Assembly (NCBI RefSeq): GCF_000276805.1
Contig: NZ_AKXQ01000014.1
Span: 1-64,000 of the forward strand
Length of the DNA: 64,000 nucleotides
Reading direction: 5' to 3'
Source: Moritella dasanensis ArB 0140
Lineage (GTDB): Bacteria; Pseudomonadota; Gammaproteobacteria; Enterobacterales; Moritellaceae
Under the pieces are notes generated by a model. That model did no database searches, was not told the origin of the DNA, and saw only the letters and a list, made by a program, of their open reading frames with translations. Both the position numbers and the translations under genes were made by a program. Every line of letters starts with the position of its first letter. The stretch's first letter is position 1. Positions 35,634 to 45,190 of this stretch are shown piece by piece.

Positions 35634-36989
35634 TTAATAAGAGATTTGCATCATTTTATGTAATCGTTCGAAGGCAATCGGGCTCGCTTTTAGTGTCATG
35701 CGTATACCATCTTGAAGATATTCTTCATCTATTACCTGCATTTTACTGTGGATCTCACCCATGATGCCACTGGCAGTATAAGGGATTTGGAAACAAGCAT
35801 TACACATGGTTTTTTCTAGTGCATTTTGAATTTCTCTATGCACTAACGCGACATCAGCTTTGTCACGTGAACTGATTAGTAGCGCGTCAGGGTATTTCTC
35901 TAACAATTCTAATTGCTGATCATCGCTTAAACAATCGACCTTATTCAACAATAATAGTTTGTTACTCAAATCGGTATTTAACTCATGTAATACATGGTTA
36001 ACAACGGCTAGTTGAGAAGCGAAATTCTCGTCCGATGCATCAACCACATAAAGCAATAAATCCGCATTCTTTGCTTCTTCTAGCGTTGAATGGAATGATG
36101 CGACCAAATCATGAGGCAATTTTTGGATAAAACCAACGGTGTCCGAGATTAAAATACGCGGTTGTGTCGGTGGAAGTAGGGTACGTACCGTCGTATCTAA
36201 CGTAGCAAATAGTTTATCTTCAACTAATACTTCGCTGCCTGTTAGGGCGCGCATTAACGATGATTTACCAGCATTGGTATAACCCACTAACGCGACAGTT
36301 AATTGTTCGATACGACCACTGCTTCGACCTTGCATTTCGCGTTGTAACTTGGTTAGCTCACGTCTTAGCTCGGCGATTTGAGTACGAACACGGCGACGAC
36401 TAATCTCAAACACCGTTTCACTGATTGAACGGCCTTTTTGACGCTCGCGATCGCCACTGCTTTCATCACGTAATCGCGGTGTTAAGTAATTAAGTCGCGC
36501 GATCTCTACTTGCAGCTTCGCGGTACGTGTACGTGCATGCTTACTAAAAATTTCGATAATAACGCGGGTACGATCGTAAACCTCAACCCCTAATGCCTCT
36601 TCAACATTACTTAATTGATTCGGGCTTAATTCACAGTCAAATACCACGACATTAGCTTGTCCTTTAATGCCGGGTGTTGTTAATAATTCGCTTAACTCGT
36701 CTTGGTCAAATTCGATCGGCGGTTCATCTTGTTCTGATGCCGTCGACTCACCTGTTAACGTTGCTAATTCTTCTAGTTTACCAGAGCCTAATACGGACAG
36801 CTGTTTGGTCGATTTTTGTCGTTGCGTTTTAGTCCCTACCACAGTAAAGCCGAGCGTATTTACTAAACGGCCTAATTCAGATAGTGATTCGTCCACATCC
36901 TCTTGAGTAACACAAGGTGTGCGAATAGAAATTAGTAAAGCGCGGGTAACAGAGTTATCTGTTGTTGAAATCGACATGTAGGTGCTCAT
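35634..36989 (-). CDS. hflX: HflX-family ribosome-associated GTPase
   Basis: 451 aa. N-terminal HflX domain (about 15-215) with VLGSGKLEELA and VFDCELSPNQLSN, a linker helix bundle, then a GTPase domain: G1 GYTNAGKSS, G2 in LFATLDTTVR, G3 DTVGFIQKLPHDLV, G4 NKVD. HflX splits stalled or stressed 70S ribosomes. In many gammaproteobacteria hflX follows hfq; here it stands alone, so it could be a second paralogue. The ATG at 36989 is used; a second in-frame ATG lies at 36977 and neither has a strong ribosome site. Confidence 0.88.
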   Translation of the reverse strand: MSTYMSISTTDNSVTRALLISIRTPCVTQEDVDESLSELGRLVNTLGFTVVGTKTQRQKSTKQLSVLGSGKLEELATLTGESTASEQDEPPIEFDQDELSELLTTPGIKGQANVVVFDCELSPNQLSNVEEALGVEVYDRTRVIIEIFSKHARTRTAKLQVEIARLNYLTPRLRDESSGDRERQKGRSISETVFEISRRRVRTQIAELRRELTKLQREMQGRSSGRIEQLTVALVGYTNAGKSSLMRALTGSEVLVEDKLFATLDTTVRTLLPPTQPRILISDTVGFIQKLPHDLVASFHSTLEEAKNADLLLYVVDASDENFASQLAVVNHVLHELNTDLSNKLLLLNKVDCLSDDQQLELLEKYPDALLISSRDKADVALVHREIQNALEKTMCNACFQIPYTASGIMGEIHSKMQVIDEEYLQDGIRMTLKASPIAFERLHKMMQISY

Positions 36990-37142
36990 TGCTTAAAGTC
37001 ATATGGGGTGCATCCTACCTGTTTATGCTTTGCTTATATATGCTTTACTTCGATTTATAAAAAATTAGGCTTTATAAAATATTATTTTACTCTGACCTTG
37101 GTTTCTTGCTATAAATATACTTTGCTTACAGGAGTTAGCGTT

Positions 37143-37781
37143 ATGCATATTTTAAATTTTGAAGCTTTTTTGATCGCGATTACTATTTTAACGTTAACAC
37201 CGGGTCTGGATACCGCATTGGTGATCCGAAATAGTAGCCGTTCGGGATACATTGACGGCTGCGTGACCAGCCTCGGGATCTGTTCTGGGTTGTTTGTACA
37301 CGCGATGTTTTCTGCGCTTGGGATCTCGGCTATTTTGCTGCAATCGGCAGATCTGTTTCAAGTGGTGAAATGGATTGGTGCTGCTTATCTCATCTGGTTA
37401 GGGCTTGGTAGTCTTCGCGCTATCTACAAGGGTAGTAATAAAGTAGCGATGCTCCAGGAAGATAACGGGATATCTAGCTCTAGACGTTCGCTGCGTGAAG
37501 GTTTTCTTTCGAACGTGCTGAATCCTAAAACGGCCATTTTCTATCTCGCGTTTTTACCGCAATTTATTGATCTTAATTACTCACCGATTTTGCAGTCGTT
37601 TACGATGGCTAGCATCCACTTTTTAATCGCTATGATCTGGCAATGTAGTTTAGCGTTTGCCATTAACTCAGCTAAAAAATTATTTAAAAGTAGTGCCATG
37701 ATGAATTGGATGGAAGGCGTGACGGGCGTGGTGCTCATTGCATTAGGCGCGAAGTTATTACTGTCGGATGACAAGCTTTAG
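37143..37781 (+). CDS. LysE/RhtB-family amino acid exporter
   Basis: 212 aa, six membrane segments. ATG 37143 is chosen because AGGAG lies 8-9 nt upstream; the frame is open further up but that part lacks family character. The N-terminus FLIAITILTLTPGLDTALVIRNS carries the conserved TPGPxxxxV-like motif of the family; GAAYLIWLGLGSLR and FLSNVLNPKTAIFYLAFLPQF are also characteristic. Exports amino acids such as homoserine, threonine or lysine; substrate not predictable. Divergent from hflX. Confidence 0.88.
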   Translation: MHILNFEAFLIAITILTLTPGLDTALVIRNSSRSGYIDGCVTSLGICSGLFVHAMFSALGISAILLQSADLFQVVKWIGAAYLIWLGLGSLRAIYKGSNKVAMLQEDNGISSSRRSLREGFLSNVLNPKTAIFYLAFLPQFIDLNYSPILQSFTMASIHFLIAMIWQCSLAFAINSAKKLFKSSAMMNWMEGVTGVVLIALGAKLLLSDDKL

Positions 37782-37800
37782 TGCTGTGATTGTTTAGTCA

Positions 37801-37836
37801 AATAGAGATTGCCCAGTTAAGTGGCAATCTCTATTT
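37801..37836 (+). terminator. Terminator after the LysE-family gene
   Basis: AATAGAGATTGCC (37801-37813) and GGCAATCTCTATT (37823-37835), perfect 13-bp arms with a 9-nt loop, then TTTC. Confidence 0.85.
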
Positions 37837-38217
37837 CAATTGTAAAACATCCTTGATTGAGACGTTTAAAGAAGTATATAAACACGACAGCCTTTAATCC
37901 CGCAATTACCTTCTAATTAAAATACCGCCATCAAAACGTTGCAATGAGTCGGACGTTATCTCAGATTAATCATATTTTAGCCGAGTATACATATATTTTT
38001 TATCAACTCATATATTAAACAAGGGATTGGATCACTAATTACGTCTCAATTGTATCTATAACTTCACATTTATAATTAAAATAAAAGGTAATTTAAAAAA
38101 AACAGAGGCGGTATAATAAATATTTAAACTACTCCTTTATAGTTGGTTCCGTTTAGTGATGTTTTATTTTTAATTAGTTAATTCATAAATAAAATGGACC
38201 TTGTCCAAGGAGTGAAT
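37837..38217. other. Intergenic region upstream of the lipase gene
   Basis: AT-rich, no gene or clear promoter recognised. It ends with the lipase ribosome site AAGGAG. Confidence 0.5.
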
Positions 38218-39138
38218 ATGAAAAAAAGCTTAATAATATTTATTATTTCTATATGTGCTGTTATTACACCTGTGTATGCAGGTGACAAAGCGGCAACTAA
38301 GTACCCCATTGTTTTTGTCCACGGCATTTTTGGTTTTAGCGATATATGGGGCGTCGATTATTTTTATGGTGTCCCCCAAGCGCTACGAAATGAAGGGGCT
38401 AACGTTTATATTGCCAGTCTCTCTCCAGCCAACTCAACGGAGTTAAGAGGGGAGCAATTACGTATTTTTATCCAAGCCGTACTTGTTGATAGTGGTGCAG
38501 AAAAAGTAAATATTATTGGTCATAGTCATGGTGGTCCAACAGCTCGTTATGCTGCGAGTGTGAGTCCTGAACTTGTTGCTTCAGTTACATCTGTTGGTGG
38601 TGTTAATTGGGGGACTAAATTTGCCGATGTTATGCGAGGCGCTGTGAAAGTTGACTCCGTTACGGAAACATTGGTTAAAAAAGGCATGAATACTTTAGCT
38701 CATGTTATCACTGGTATTAGTGAAGGTGAGACGCTACCAGAAGACAGCTTACTTATGACTGAGTCATTAACGACTGCGGGGTCATTATTATTCAACAGCG
38801 CTTATCCTGAAGGTATGCCAACAACTTATTGTGGTGATGCGGATACTGTTGGTAGTAATGGGGTTTATTATTACTCTTGGTCTGGCGCACAGCCTTTTAC
38901 GCATGTCTCTGATCCTGTCGATTATGCGTTAGAGCTAACGAGTTTAGTTTTTGATGAAAAAAATGACGGAGTTGTTACTTCTTGTAGTTCTCACTTAGGG
39001 CAAGTTATTAAAGATGATTACTATATGAATCATATGGATGAGGTTAATCAAACGTTTGGTTTGACGAGTTGGTTTGAGACCGATCCGGTGACCTTGTATC
39101 GTCAGCATGCCGAACGTTTAAAAATCGCTGGTTTATAG
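38218..39138 (+). CDS. Secreted triacylglycerol lipase, family I.1/I.2
   Basis: 306 aa from ATG 38218 (AAGGAG upstream). A signal peptide (about 1-21, cut near VYA-GD) precedes the mature enzyme, which starts with YPIVFVHGIFGFSD, the oxyanion-hole motif of Pseudomonas/Vibrio lipases. The nucleophile is in GHSHGG, the Asp in NDGVV, and the His in MNHMDEVNQTFGL. Two Cys, in TYCGDAD and TSCSSHLG, match the disulfide of this family, and neighbouring Asp residues match its Ca site. Enzymes of this family are folded in the periplasm by a foldase and exported by the type II system. The foldase gene follows after 2 bp. Confidence 0.94.
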   Translation: MKKSLIIFIISICAVITPVYAGDKAATKYPIVFVHGIFGFSDIWGVDYFYGVPQALRNEGANVYIASLSPANSTELRGEQLRIFIQAVLVDSGAEKVNIIGHSHGGPTARYAASVSPELVASVTSVGGVNWGTKFADVMRGAVKVDSVTETLVKKGMNTLAHVITGISEGETLPEDSLLMTESLTTAGSLLFNSAYPEGMPTTYCGDADTVGSNGVYYYSWSGAQPFTHVSDPVDYALELTSLVFDEKNDGVVTSCSSHLGQVIKDDYYMNHMDEVNQTFGLTSWFETDPVTLYRQHAERLKIAGL

Positions 39139-39140
39139 AG

Positions 39141-40103
39141 ATGAAAAAACTTATCGCGGCAATTGCCGCGTTATTACTGTTATCAGTATTATTGGTTATT
39201 CAGTTTTCAGATGTATTAACGGATAATGTGCTTACTGTTAACCAGAAATCGAAACGGACTGATCCGGTAATAATGGTAGAAAAACTACCTTCAAAACAAG
39301 ATTCAGATATTTTGGCTATAAAATTAGAAGGTCTTAGTCGTGAGCTGATAGGGAAAGACCTAACCATTGATTTTTATTTACGTAATCATTTCGATGACAT
39401 AATTCATCAGCACAAGCTGAAAGATCAATTGCTTGAAGTTTTATTAACAAAGCTGTCTGCTGAATTGAACTTACATCAACAAGCAGATAATCGATTAAAT
39501 GACCTATTTGATCGCTATCGACAATACTTATTGGCAATTACTGATCTGAAAGGTAACGCACCAGCAATTGATGGAGAGATTGATATATCTGAAAGCCAGA
39601 TATGGTTGCAACACTTGTATGCACTGCAATATAAATTATTTACTGAAAGTGAAATATTGGCCTTTTTTACCAAAGAAAAAAACTATGATCAGCAAGTGCT
39701 TACTCGCTTGGCTATACGTCAAGATTTAAGCTTAAGTAAAGCACAACGAGAGATTCTTGTTGAACATCAAATTAGTCAGCTCGAACCAGAAGAGCTGGCA
39801 GCACTGAAACCAACGATCTCAGCACAAAGAATTGCTTCTTTATTAACTTATAGCGGAAACAATTACACTGATATTGATTCTGAATTAACGGTAGATCAGA
39901 TAGATCGTATTAACATGACCCGAGAAAAAAATACGTTATGGCAAGATAAAGTACAGGCTTATAGGGATACTGTTACAGCTAATCCGCAATTAGATCAAAA
40001 CGGTATTTTAGAAGACATGCGACTTTATCAGCAGCAAAAATTTAGTGACAATGAGCTGAAACGTTTACAGGTATTCTTAAAGAACCCACAATTATTGGAT
40101 TAA
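39141..40103 (+). CDS. Lipase-specific foldase (lipase chaperone), divergent
   Basis: 320 aa. The N-terminal membrane anchor (about 5-23) is followed by a helix-rich periplasmic domain, as in Lif/LifO/LipB foldases that wrap around the lipase and fold it. Position directly after the lipase supports this. The usual N-terminal signature RxxFDYxLSA is poorly kept; the closest stretch is KDLTIDFYLRNHFDD. The protein is otherwise of about the expected length, with late helices such as LSKAQREILVEHQI. Confidence 0.82.
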   Translation: MKKLIAAIAALLLLSVLLVIQFSDVLTDNVLTVNQKSKRTDPVIMVEKLPSKQDSDILAIKLEGLSRELIGKDLTIDFYLRNHFDDIIHQHKLKDQLLEVLLTKLSAELNLHQQADNRLNDLFDRYRQYLLAITDLKGNAPAIDGEIDISESQIWLQHLYALQYKLFTESEILAFFTKEKNYDQQVLTRLAIRQDLSLSKAQREILVEHQISQLEPEELAALKPTISAQRIASLLTYSGNNYTDIDSELTVDQIDRINMTREKNTLWQDKVQAYRDTVTANPQLDQNGILEDMRLYQQQKFSDNELKRLQVFLKNPQLLD

Positions 40104-40133
40104 AAAAGATACTAGTTTGGTTTAATGCGGGGA

Positions 40134-40193
40134 AAATTCGGCTTAGCGCTGTTGTACTAAGCCGGAACTCAATGTGATAAAATTCCGGCTTAA
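40134..40193. terminator. Bidirectional terminator with three interchangeable arms
   Basis: AAGCCGGAA (40159-40167) pairs with TTCCGGCTT (40183-40191), a good convergent terminator between the foldase and the chemotaxis gene. A further arm TTCGGCTTAG (40137-40146) can pair with CTAAGCCG (40157-40164) instead, so two mutually exclusive hairpins share the middle arm. Confidence 0.75.
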
Positions 40194-40197
40194 TGCA

Positions 40198-41829
40198 TTA
40201 GCTAATACCTAAACTATCTTTATCATTAATCTTGAAAAAAGACAGCTCGTCATTTAATTTTTTAGTTAATTCTGAAATATCTTCATTTGAAGAACTCGTT
40301 TGCTCAATTCCCTTTAAGTTTTCTTGCACAAGTAAATTAATATCTTCGAGCTGTTTCGAAATATCTTGCGTTACAGCACTCTGCTCTTCAGATGCTGTAG
40401 CGACTAAGGCATTAACATCTGAAATACTTGATACTTTATCTGAAATTGATTTAAAGGCTTCGGTAAGTTCTTGAGAAATAGACAGTGATTCATCTATTAG
40501 TACAACATTTTTATTCATCGACTCATCGGCCATTAACGACTGATCTTGAAGCTGGGTAATAATATTTTGAATATCAATTGTTGATTGCTGGGTTTTAGCG
40601 GCCAAGGCTCTCACTTCATCCGCCACGACAGCAAAACCTCGCCCATGCTCCCCAGCTCTGGCTGCCTCAATAGCGGCATTTAATGCTAAGAGGTTTGTTT
40701 GCCCTGAGATGTTGTTAATGACTTCAACGACTGAGCTAATTTTTTCTGAGTGGCTTCTTAAATCTTTAACAATAGTCGTAGTACTATGAACGGAACTGCT
40801 AATTTGTTCTGCAATATCTTCAGAGCGTTTTAATGTCTCAGAGCTTATAGAGATAACTTCCATTGCCGACGTCGCCGCGCTTTCTGCCGCCGCTGCATTT
40901 TGAGCAACACTATCGGCCGTTGAAGATAGTTCAGTTGCTGCTACCGCTACTTGATCGACAAATGAAATTTCGTTCTGAGCATTGGCTTGGCTAGACCCAA
41001 TAATCCCCGTTAGTTTTGATTGATTATTACCTAATCCAAGCATTAAAACATGATTATCATTCACAAAACGCTTTAACTTCCCACTAAATAAAGCAAGAGA
41101 TGCGGATATTTCATCAAGCTCATTATTTGATTTTGGAATAATATTTTGACTAACTGATCCATTTGATAATTCACTAATCCAGTCAATTATATATCTCAGG
41201 TACTGCAATTCTCTGCGCATCATGAAACTAGAGAATAAAAAGGCGGCGATACTAGAAATAATAATGACACACCAATTGAAAAATTCAGTATCACTTAAAT
41301 ATTCATAACTGAAATCTAACTCACTCTTTGCGACATCCAACTGTAAATCAATTAAATCAGAGAGTTCTTCGCCCAAACTATCAATTAATCGATAGAGTTC
41401 TATTATCAGTTCAGCATTTGGTATTTCCCCACGTTGATGCAGAGAAAACAGTCTTGGTAAGTTAGTCTCTAGAGATATAATCTTATTATCGAGTATTACG
41501 GCGAGATCTTTTTCATTTGAAGTCAGTTGAGTTTCAAGGTATTCATTATAAATATTACGTGCAATTTCTAGCGATGAATTAGCATTTTTATAAAAATCGT
41601 CAACTTCTAATATGCCTAAATGAAATTTATTAGCTGAATCAATAATTTGAACAGCATATAAATCAGAAACCGATTTGAGTGAAGAAAGAGGAATTACTCG
41701 ATCTACATAAACATGATTAAAAGAGTTCATGATCTTTGCTGATGAAGATAAAGAATTAACTTGAACAAGAACAAGAATAAGACTAAAAAATAAAGGCACA
41801 CTAAGTAATTTCATTGAAATACTTTTCAT
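40198..41829 (-). CDS. Methyl-accepting chemotaxis protein
   Basis: 543 aa from ATG 41829, with GGAG 5 nt upstream; a GTG two codons earlier overlaps that site. Membrane helix (about 9-27), a helical periplasmic sensor (about 30-180) of four-helix-bundle type, a second membrane helix (about 188-206), a HAMP-like segment, then the long cytoplasmic signalling hairpin. Its tip is conserved: [20 protein letters not shown] followed by [17 protein letters not shown], which contacts CheA and CheW. The ligand is unknown. No terminal CheR pentapeptide is seen. Confidence 0.93.
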   Translation of the reverse strand: MKSISMKLLSVPLFFSLILVLVQVNSLSSSAKIMNSFNHVYVDRVIPLSSLKSVSDLYAVQIIDSANKFHLGILEVDDFYKNANSSLEIARNIYNEYLETQLTSNEKDLAVILDNKIISLETNLPRLFSLHQRGEIPNAELIIELYRLIDSLGEELSDLIDLQLDVAKSELDFSYEYLSDTEFFNWCVIIISSIAAFLFSSFMMRRELQYLRYIIDWISELSNGSVSQNIIPKSNNELDEISASLALFSGKLKRFVNDNHVLMLGLGNNQSKLTGIIGSSQANAQNEISFVDQVAVAATELSSTADSVAQNAAAAESAATSAMEVISISSETLKRSEDIAEQISSSVHSTTTIVKDLRSHSEKISSVVEVINNISGQTNLLALNAAIEAARAGEHGRGFAVVADEVRALAAKTQQSTIDIQNIITQLQDQSLMADESMNKNVVLIDESLSISQELTEAFKSISDKVSSISDVNALVATASEEQSAVTQDISKQLEDINLLVQENLKGIEQTSSSNEDISELTKKLNDELSFFKINDKDSLGIS

Positions 41830-42180
41830 TATCACTCCATAAATAATTGGGATACGAGTTGTTATATAATCGCCTCGCCTTAATCATCGGTTCATTTTTA
41901 GTCTATCCCATCTCATTAACAAAAATGAATCAAGTTATCTTCATTTGATAAAAACACTCAATACTGGCTAGTTATTTGGCCCGTTATATTAAATTTTTAT
42001 TCCTTTAGATGTATGCTAAACAATATAATTTGAATTTATTAGATTTTAAGCTCTAATTATGCTGCATATTTTTACTGCTTAGCGACCTGAATATGCTTGT
42101 ATGTGGATATGAAGTGGTAGAGTAAACTTAGCGAGTAGAAATGTTTTCTATTCATTGTTATATAGCGCAAGGAAGTTTCG
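41830..42180. other. Divergent intergenic region between chemotaxis and phzF genes
   Basis: 351 bp, AT-rich. Must contain both promoters. No repeat or clear operator was recognised. Confidence 0.5.
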
Positions 42181-43074
42181 ATGAATGTAGACGTTATACT
42201 TGTAAATGCATTTACAGCGAATGGTACAGGTGGCAATCCTGCAGGGGTCGTGCTTAATGCTGACAAGTTATCTGATGCGCAAAAGCTAAGTATTGCGCAA
42301 GCGGTAGGTTATTCTGAAACTGCTTTTGTATCGAGTGATGAGGAAGTCGATTTTGAAGTTTCCTTCTTTACGACGACAGGTGAAGTTGATTTCTGTGGTC
42401 ATGCAACATTAGCCACATTTTCAATCATGCATCAAATGGGGATACTTGCGACTGGTCAATATGTCCAGAGGACAAAGGCTGGGCTGCTGCCGATTGCGAT
42501 TGCATCAAACAGCCAAGTCATCATGGACCAGCAGTTACCTAAAATGCTCGGTAGTTTTTGTTACCAAGATATCGCAGCTGTCATTGGTATTGAATGCTCA
42601 ATTCTAGCAAGTACGAAATTACCCATTGAAGCCATATCAACGGGATTAGCTGATCTTATTATTCCAGTGCCGACTGGGCACCTAGATTTAATCGAACCCA
42701 ACAGCGACATAATTGCTGATTTCTGCAAACAACATGACCTTGTTGGTTTTCATGTTTTTGAACTTTGTCCATCAGACAGCGAATTCACCGCAAGTTGTCG
42801 TAACTTCGCACCGTTATTTGGTATCCCTGAGGAATCGGCCACTGGCAGCTCAAGTGGTGCTTTAGCGTGTTATCTCGCAAAGCATGTTCCTTTAGCCAGT
42901 GACAATAAAAATCACAATCACTATGTTTTTGAGCAAGGCAGGGCGATGAATTGTACATCGATTATCACAGCATCTGTCGAGTCAAACGATTCAACAATAA
43001 CGCGCGTTAAAGTCGGCGGTTTAGCGAGAGAAATTGGTACTGTGTCAATAAACCCCTTGAACTCTCTCAACTAA
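42181..43074 (+). CDS. PhzF-family isomerase/epimerase
   Basis: 297 aa. N-terminal VDVILVNAFTANGTGGNPAG contains the family motif with the NPAGV/C turn. YSETAFV holds the conserved catalytic-type Glu, FFTTTGEVDFCGHATLATF is the hallmark GHAT motif, and ESATGSSSGALACYL the C-terminal counterpart. Diaminopimelate-epimerase-like fold; the family includes phenazine PhzF and many enzymes of unknown substrate. Its 3' end overlaps the convergent LysR gene by 30 bp. Confidence 0.9.
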   Translation: MNVDVILVNAFTANGTGGNPAGVVLNADKLSDAQKLSIAQAVGYSETAFVSSDEEVDFEVSFFTTTGEVDFCGHATLATFSIMHQMGILATGQYVQRTKAGLLPIAIASNSQVIMDQQLPKMLGSFCYQDIAAVIGIECSILASTKLPIEAISTGLADLIIPVPTGHLDLIEPNSDIIADFCKQHDLVGFHVFELCPSDSEFTASCRNFAPLFGIPEESATGSSSGALACYLAKHVPLASDNKNHNHYVFEQGRAMNCTSIITASVESNDSTITRVKVGGLAREIGTVSINPLNSLN

Positions 43075-43953
43075 AAAGTCCACTGCGGCCTTTATCTTAG
43101 GCACTTGATAGCGCTGTTTTTGATACAACAAGAACACCCCTAAATTAGCCTGCTGCGTGATCTTAATGCTTGGCGTAATAGTAAGCTCTGTCAGTTCCCC
43201 CGATTCAATATACGGTTTTAACGCCCAGCGTGGCATCAGCAAAATTCCTAATCCCGCGACGGCTTTCTCTACTAGCCATTTACCATTGTTACTGATGAGT
43301 ACCGGTTCTGCAGAAACATCTTGCCACTGAGTATCAATTTCACAGATCCAAGGAGTAGGGCCATTCGGAGCTTTAAAATACAGGCCTTTGTGTTGCTTTA
43401 ACTCCATGGCATTAACGGGTACACCATAGGTTTGTAAATAACTGGGCGCTGCGACGGCGATGAAGTTGTTATCCATCAGCTTGATAGCCAATACGCGTTC
43501 ATCGGGTGCATAACCGCCTCTAATAGCAAGGTCAACTTCATCACGCCCTAATGTCGATAAGTCATCACTCAGGCTTATATTCAAGGTGATCTGCGGGTAT
43601 AACTCTCTGAATTCGTCTAACAGCGGTAATAATATGCGCTCACCAAACCCCACCATAGAGCTGATATTCAATACGCCCATCGGTGTCGATTGATAGTTTC
43701 TTACTGTTTCATCACTGTGTGCTAATAAAGACAGCACTTCGCTGACTTGCTGATAATAAATTTGGCCTATCTCAGTTAAGCTCACCGCTCTTGTCGTACG
43801 TTTTAATAATGTAGCGCCAAGGCTTTTTTCTAGGTCTGCGACCCTGCGCGACAGCGATGAAGGCGGCACCGAAAACAATTCAGCGGCTTTACTAAAACTG
43901 CCATGTTCTACCACTTTTACAAAATACTTTAATGCTCTTAATTGGTCCATCAT
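43045..43953 (-). CDS. LysR-family transcriptional regulator
   Basis: 302 aa. The N-terminal helix-turn-helix is GSFSKAAELFSVPPSSLSRR, followed by the linker helix and a periplasmic-binding-like effector domain (about 90-300). Transcribed divergently from the CurA-like reductase; the 156-bp gap between them contains a perfect dyad and repeated AGACAA half-sites, so it probably controls that gene and itself. The effector is unknown. Confidence 0.93.
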   Translation of the reverse strand: MMDQLRALKYFVKVVEHGSFSKAAELFSVPPSSLSRRVADLEKSLGATLLKRTTRAVSLTEIGQIYYQQVSEVLSLLAHSDETVRNYQSTPMGVLNISSMVGFGERILLPLLDEFRELYPQITLNISLSDDLSTLGRDEVDLAIRGGYAPDERVLAIKLMDNNFIAVAAPSYLQTYGVPVNAMELKQHKGLYFKAPNGPTPWICEIDTQWQDVSAEPVLISNNGKWLVEKAVAGLGILLMPRWALKPYIESGELTELTITPSIKITQQANLGVFLLYQKQRYQVPKIKAAVDFLVERVQGVY

Positions 43954-43970
43954 TCACTCTCATCGCTATT

Positions 43971-44086
43971 ATTGTCTTTAAGACAATAAACATTCGCTAA
44001 TTAGTCTCTATATCTTACATTAAATTAAGACAATAATGAGGCATAGTTAATTATCTTTTAGACAATTAGACTCATCCTTCAGACAA
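43971..44086. promoter_or_regulatory. Candidate LysR operator region (AGACAA repeats)
   Basis: Perfect dyad ATTGTCTT-T-AAGACAAT (43971-43987) close to the regulator start, plus further AGACAA half-sites at 44028-44033, 44060-44065 and 44081-44086, in the gap between divergent genes. A four-fold recurrence of one hexamer in about 110 bp is unlikely by chance. Binding by the LysR protein is inferred. Confidence 0.6.
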
Positions 44087-44109
44087 CATTAAGTACAGGA
44101 AGCAAGCAC

Positions 44110-45108
44110 ATGACAACATATACAGCGATCAATCTTATTAAACGTCCAACTGGCGGTCCAATCAATGCAGATCTATTTGAAGTAGTGCAAAAACCAATGC
44201 CGACTGTGGGCGAGGGCGAGTTTTTAGTTAAGCAAAGCCATATGTCACTTGATCCTGCTATGTTTGGTTGGATGAGCCCTGATACCAACAGCTACATTCC
44301 ACCAGTAGGCTTAGGTGATGTGATGCGTAGTTCTGGCATCGGTGAAATTGTCGAAAGTAACCATCCCGATTTTAACGTGGGCGATCGCATGATGGGTATG
44401 ATGGGCTGGCAGGAATACTTCCTAAGTAACGGCCAAGGTCTGAATAAAGTAACAGCGCCATTACCAGATGAAGCAATATTATCTGTGTTTGCTTTACCTG
44501 GATTAACTGCGACTCAAGGTCTATTTAATGTAGGTAAACCGAAGAAGGGCGAAACTATTATCGTTACGGGCGCTGCGGGTTCGGTTGGCTCTATTGTTGG
44601 CCAGTTAGCAAAAGCGGATGGCTTGAAAGTAATTGGTGTTGTTGGCAGTGACGAAAAAGCCGATTGGGTTGTTAACGAATTAGGTTTTGACGCAGCGATT
44701 AATTACAAGAGTGACGATTTAGACGCACAACTTGCAGAGCATACTGCTGATGGTATTGATTTGTATTTTGAAAATACCGGTGGTGCGATCCAAAGTTTAA
44801 TTGTAGATCGTATGAATCCACATGGCCGTGTCATGGTATGTGGTCTGATCGCGGATTACGCAAACGAAGTACCTACACCTGGTCCAAGCTGGTTGAACGT
44901 GATTAAACGTCGCCTGACTATTCAAGGTTTCACTATGCCGGATCATTTCCATGAAGTACCTGCATTGCTAGAAAAGCTAACACCTTATGTAATGGCCGGT
45001 AAAATCAAACACAGATCGCATGTATTAGAAGGTTTGGAATCATCTATTGGTGGCTTAAACTTATTCTTTACCGGTGAAAACAAAGGTAAGTTGATTGTAA
45101 AACTTTAA
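44110..45108 (+). CDS. NADP-dependent oxidoreductase, CurA-like MDR family
   Basis: 332 aa zinc-independent medium-chain reductase. N-terminal catalytic fold with SHMSLDPAMFGWMS and PPVGLGDVMRSSGIGEIVES, then a Rossmann domain with VTGAAGSVGSIVGQLAK for NADPH. DLYFENTGG and VCGLIADYAN are typical of CurA/YncB-type alkenal and curcumin reductases. Likely reduces an activated double bond; the true substrate is unknown. AGGAAG stands upstream of ATG 44110. Probably regulated by the divergent LysR gene. Confidence 0.9.
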   Translation: MTTYTAINLIKRPTGGPINADLFEVVQKPMPTVGEGEFLVKQSHMSLDPAMFGWMSPDTNSYIPPVGLGDVMRSSGIGEIVESNHPDFNVGDRMMGMMGWQEYFLSNGQGLNKVTAPLPDEAILSVFALPGLTATQGLFNVGKPKKGETIIVTGAAGSVGSIVGQLAKADGLKVIGVVGSDEKADWVVNELGFDAAINYKSDDLDAQLAEHTADGIDLYFENTGGAIQSLIVDRMNPHGRVMVCGLIADYANEVPTPGPSWLNVIKRRLTIQGFTMPDHFHEVPALLEKLTPYVMAGKIKHRSHVLEGLESSIGGLNLFFTGENKGKLIVKL

Positions 45109-45132
45109 TTACCAATGATGCTATCGGTTCAT

Positions 45133-45165
45133 AAAGTAAGTGGCTAATCGTCACTTACTTTTTGT
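45133..45165 (+). terminator. Terminator between the reductase and the DsbA-family gene
   Basis: AAAGTAAGTG (45133-45142) and CACTTACTTT (45152-45161), 9-nt loop, followed by TTGTTTT. It shows that the in-frame GTG at 45140 is not the start of the next gene. Confidence 0.85.
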
Positions 45166-45190
45166 TTTATTAAACGGGATTAAATTTAAC

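Noticed and set aside
45140-45190. N-terminal extension of the DsbA-family protein from GTG 45140
   Set aside because: That codon lies within a terminator hairpin, and the thioredoxin fold begins only after ATG 45191.
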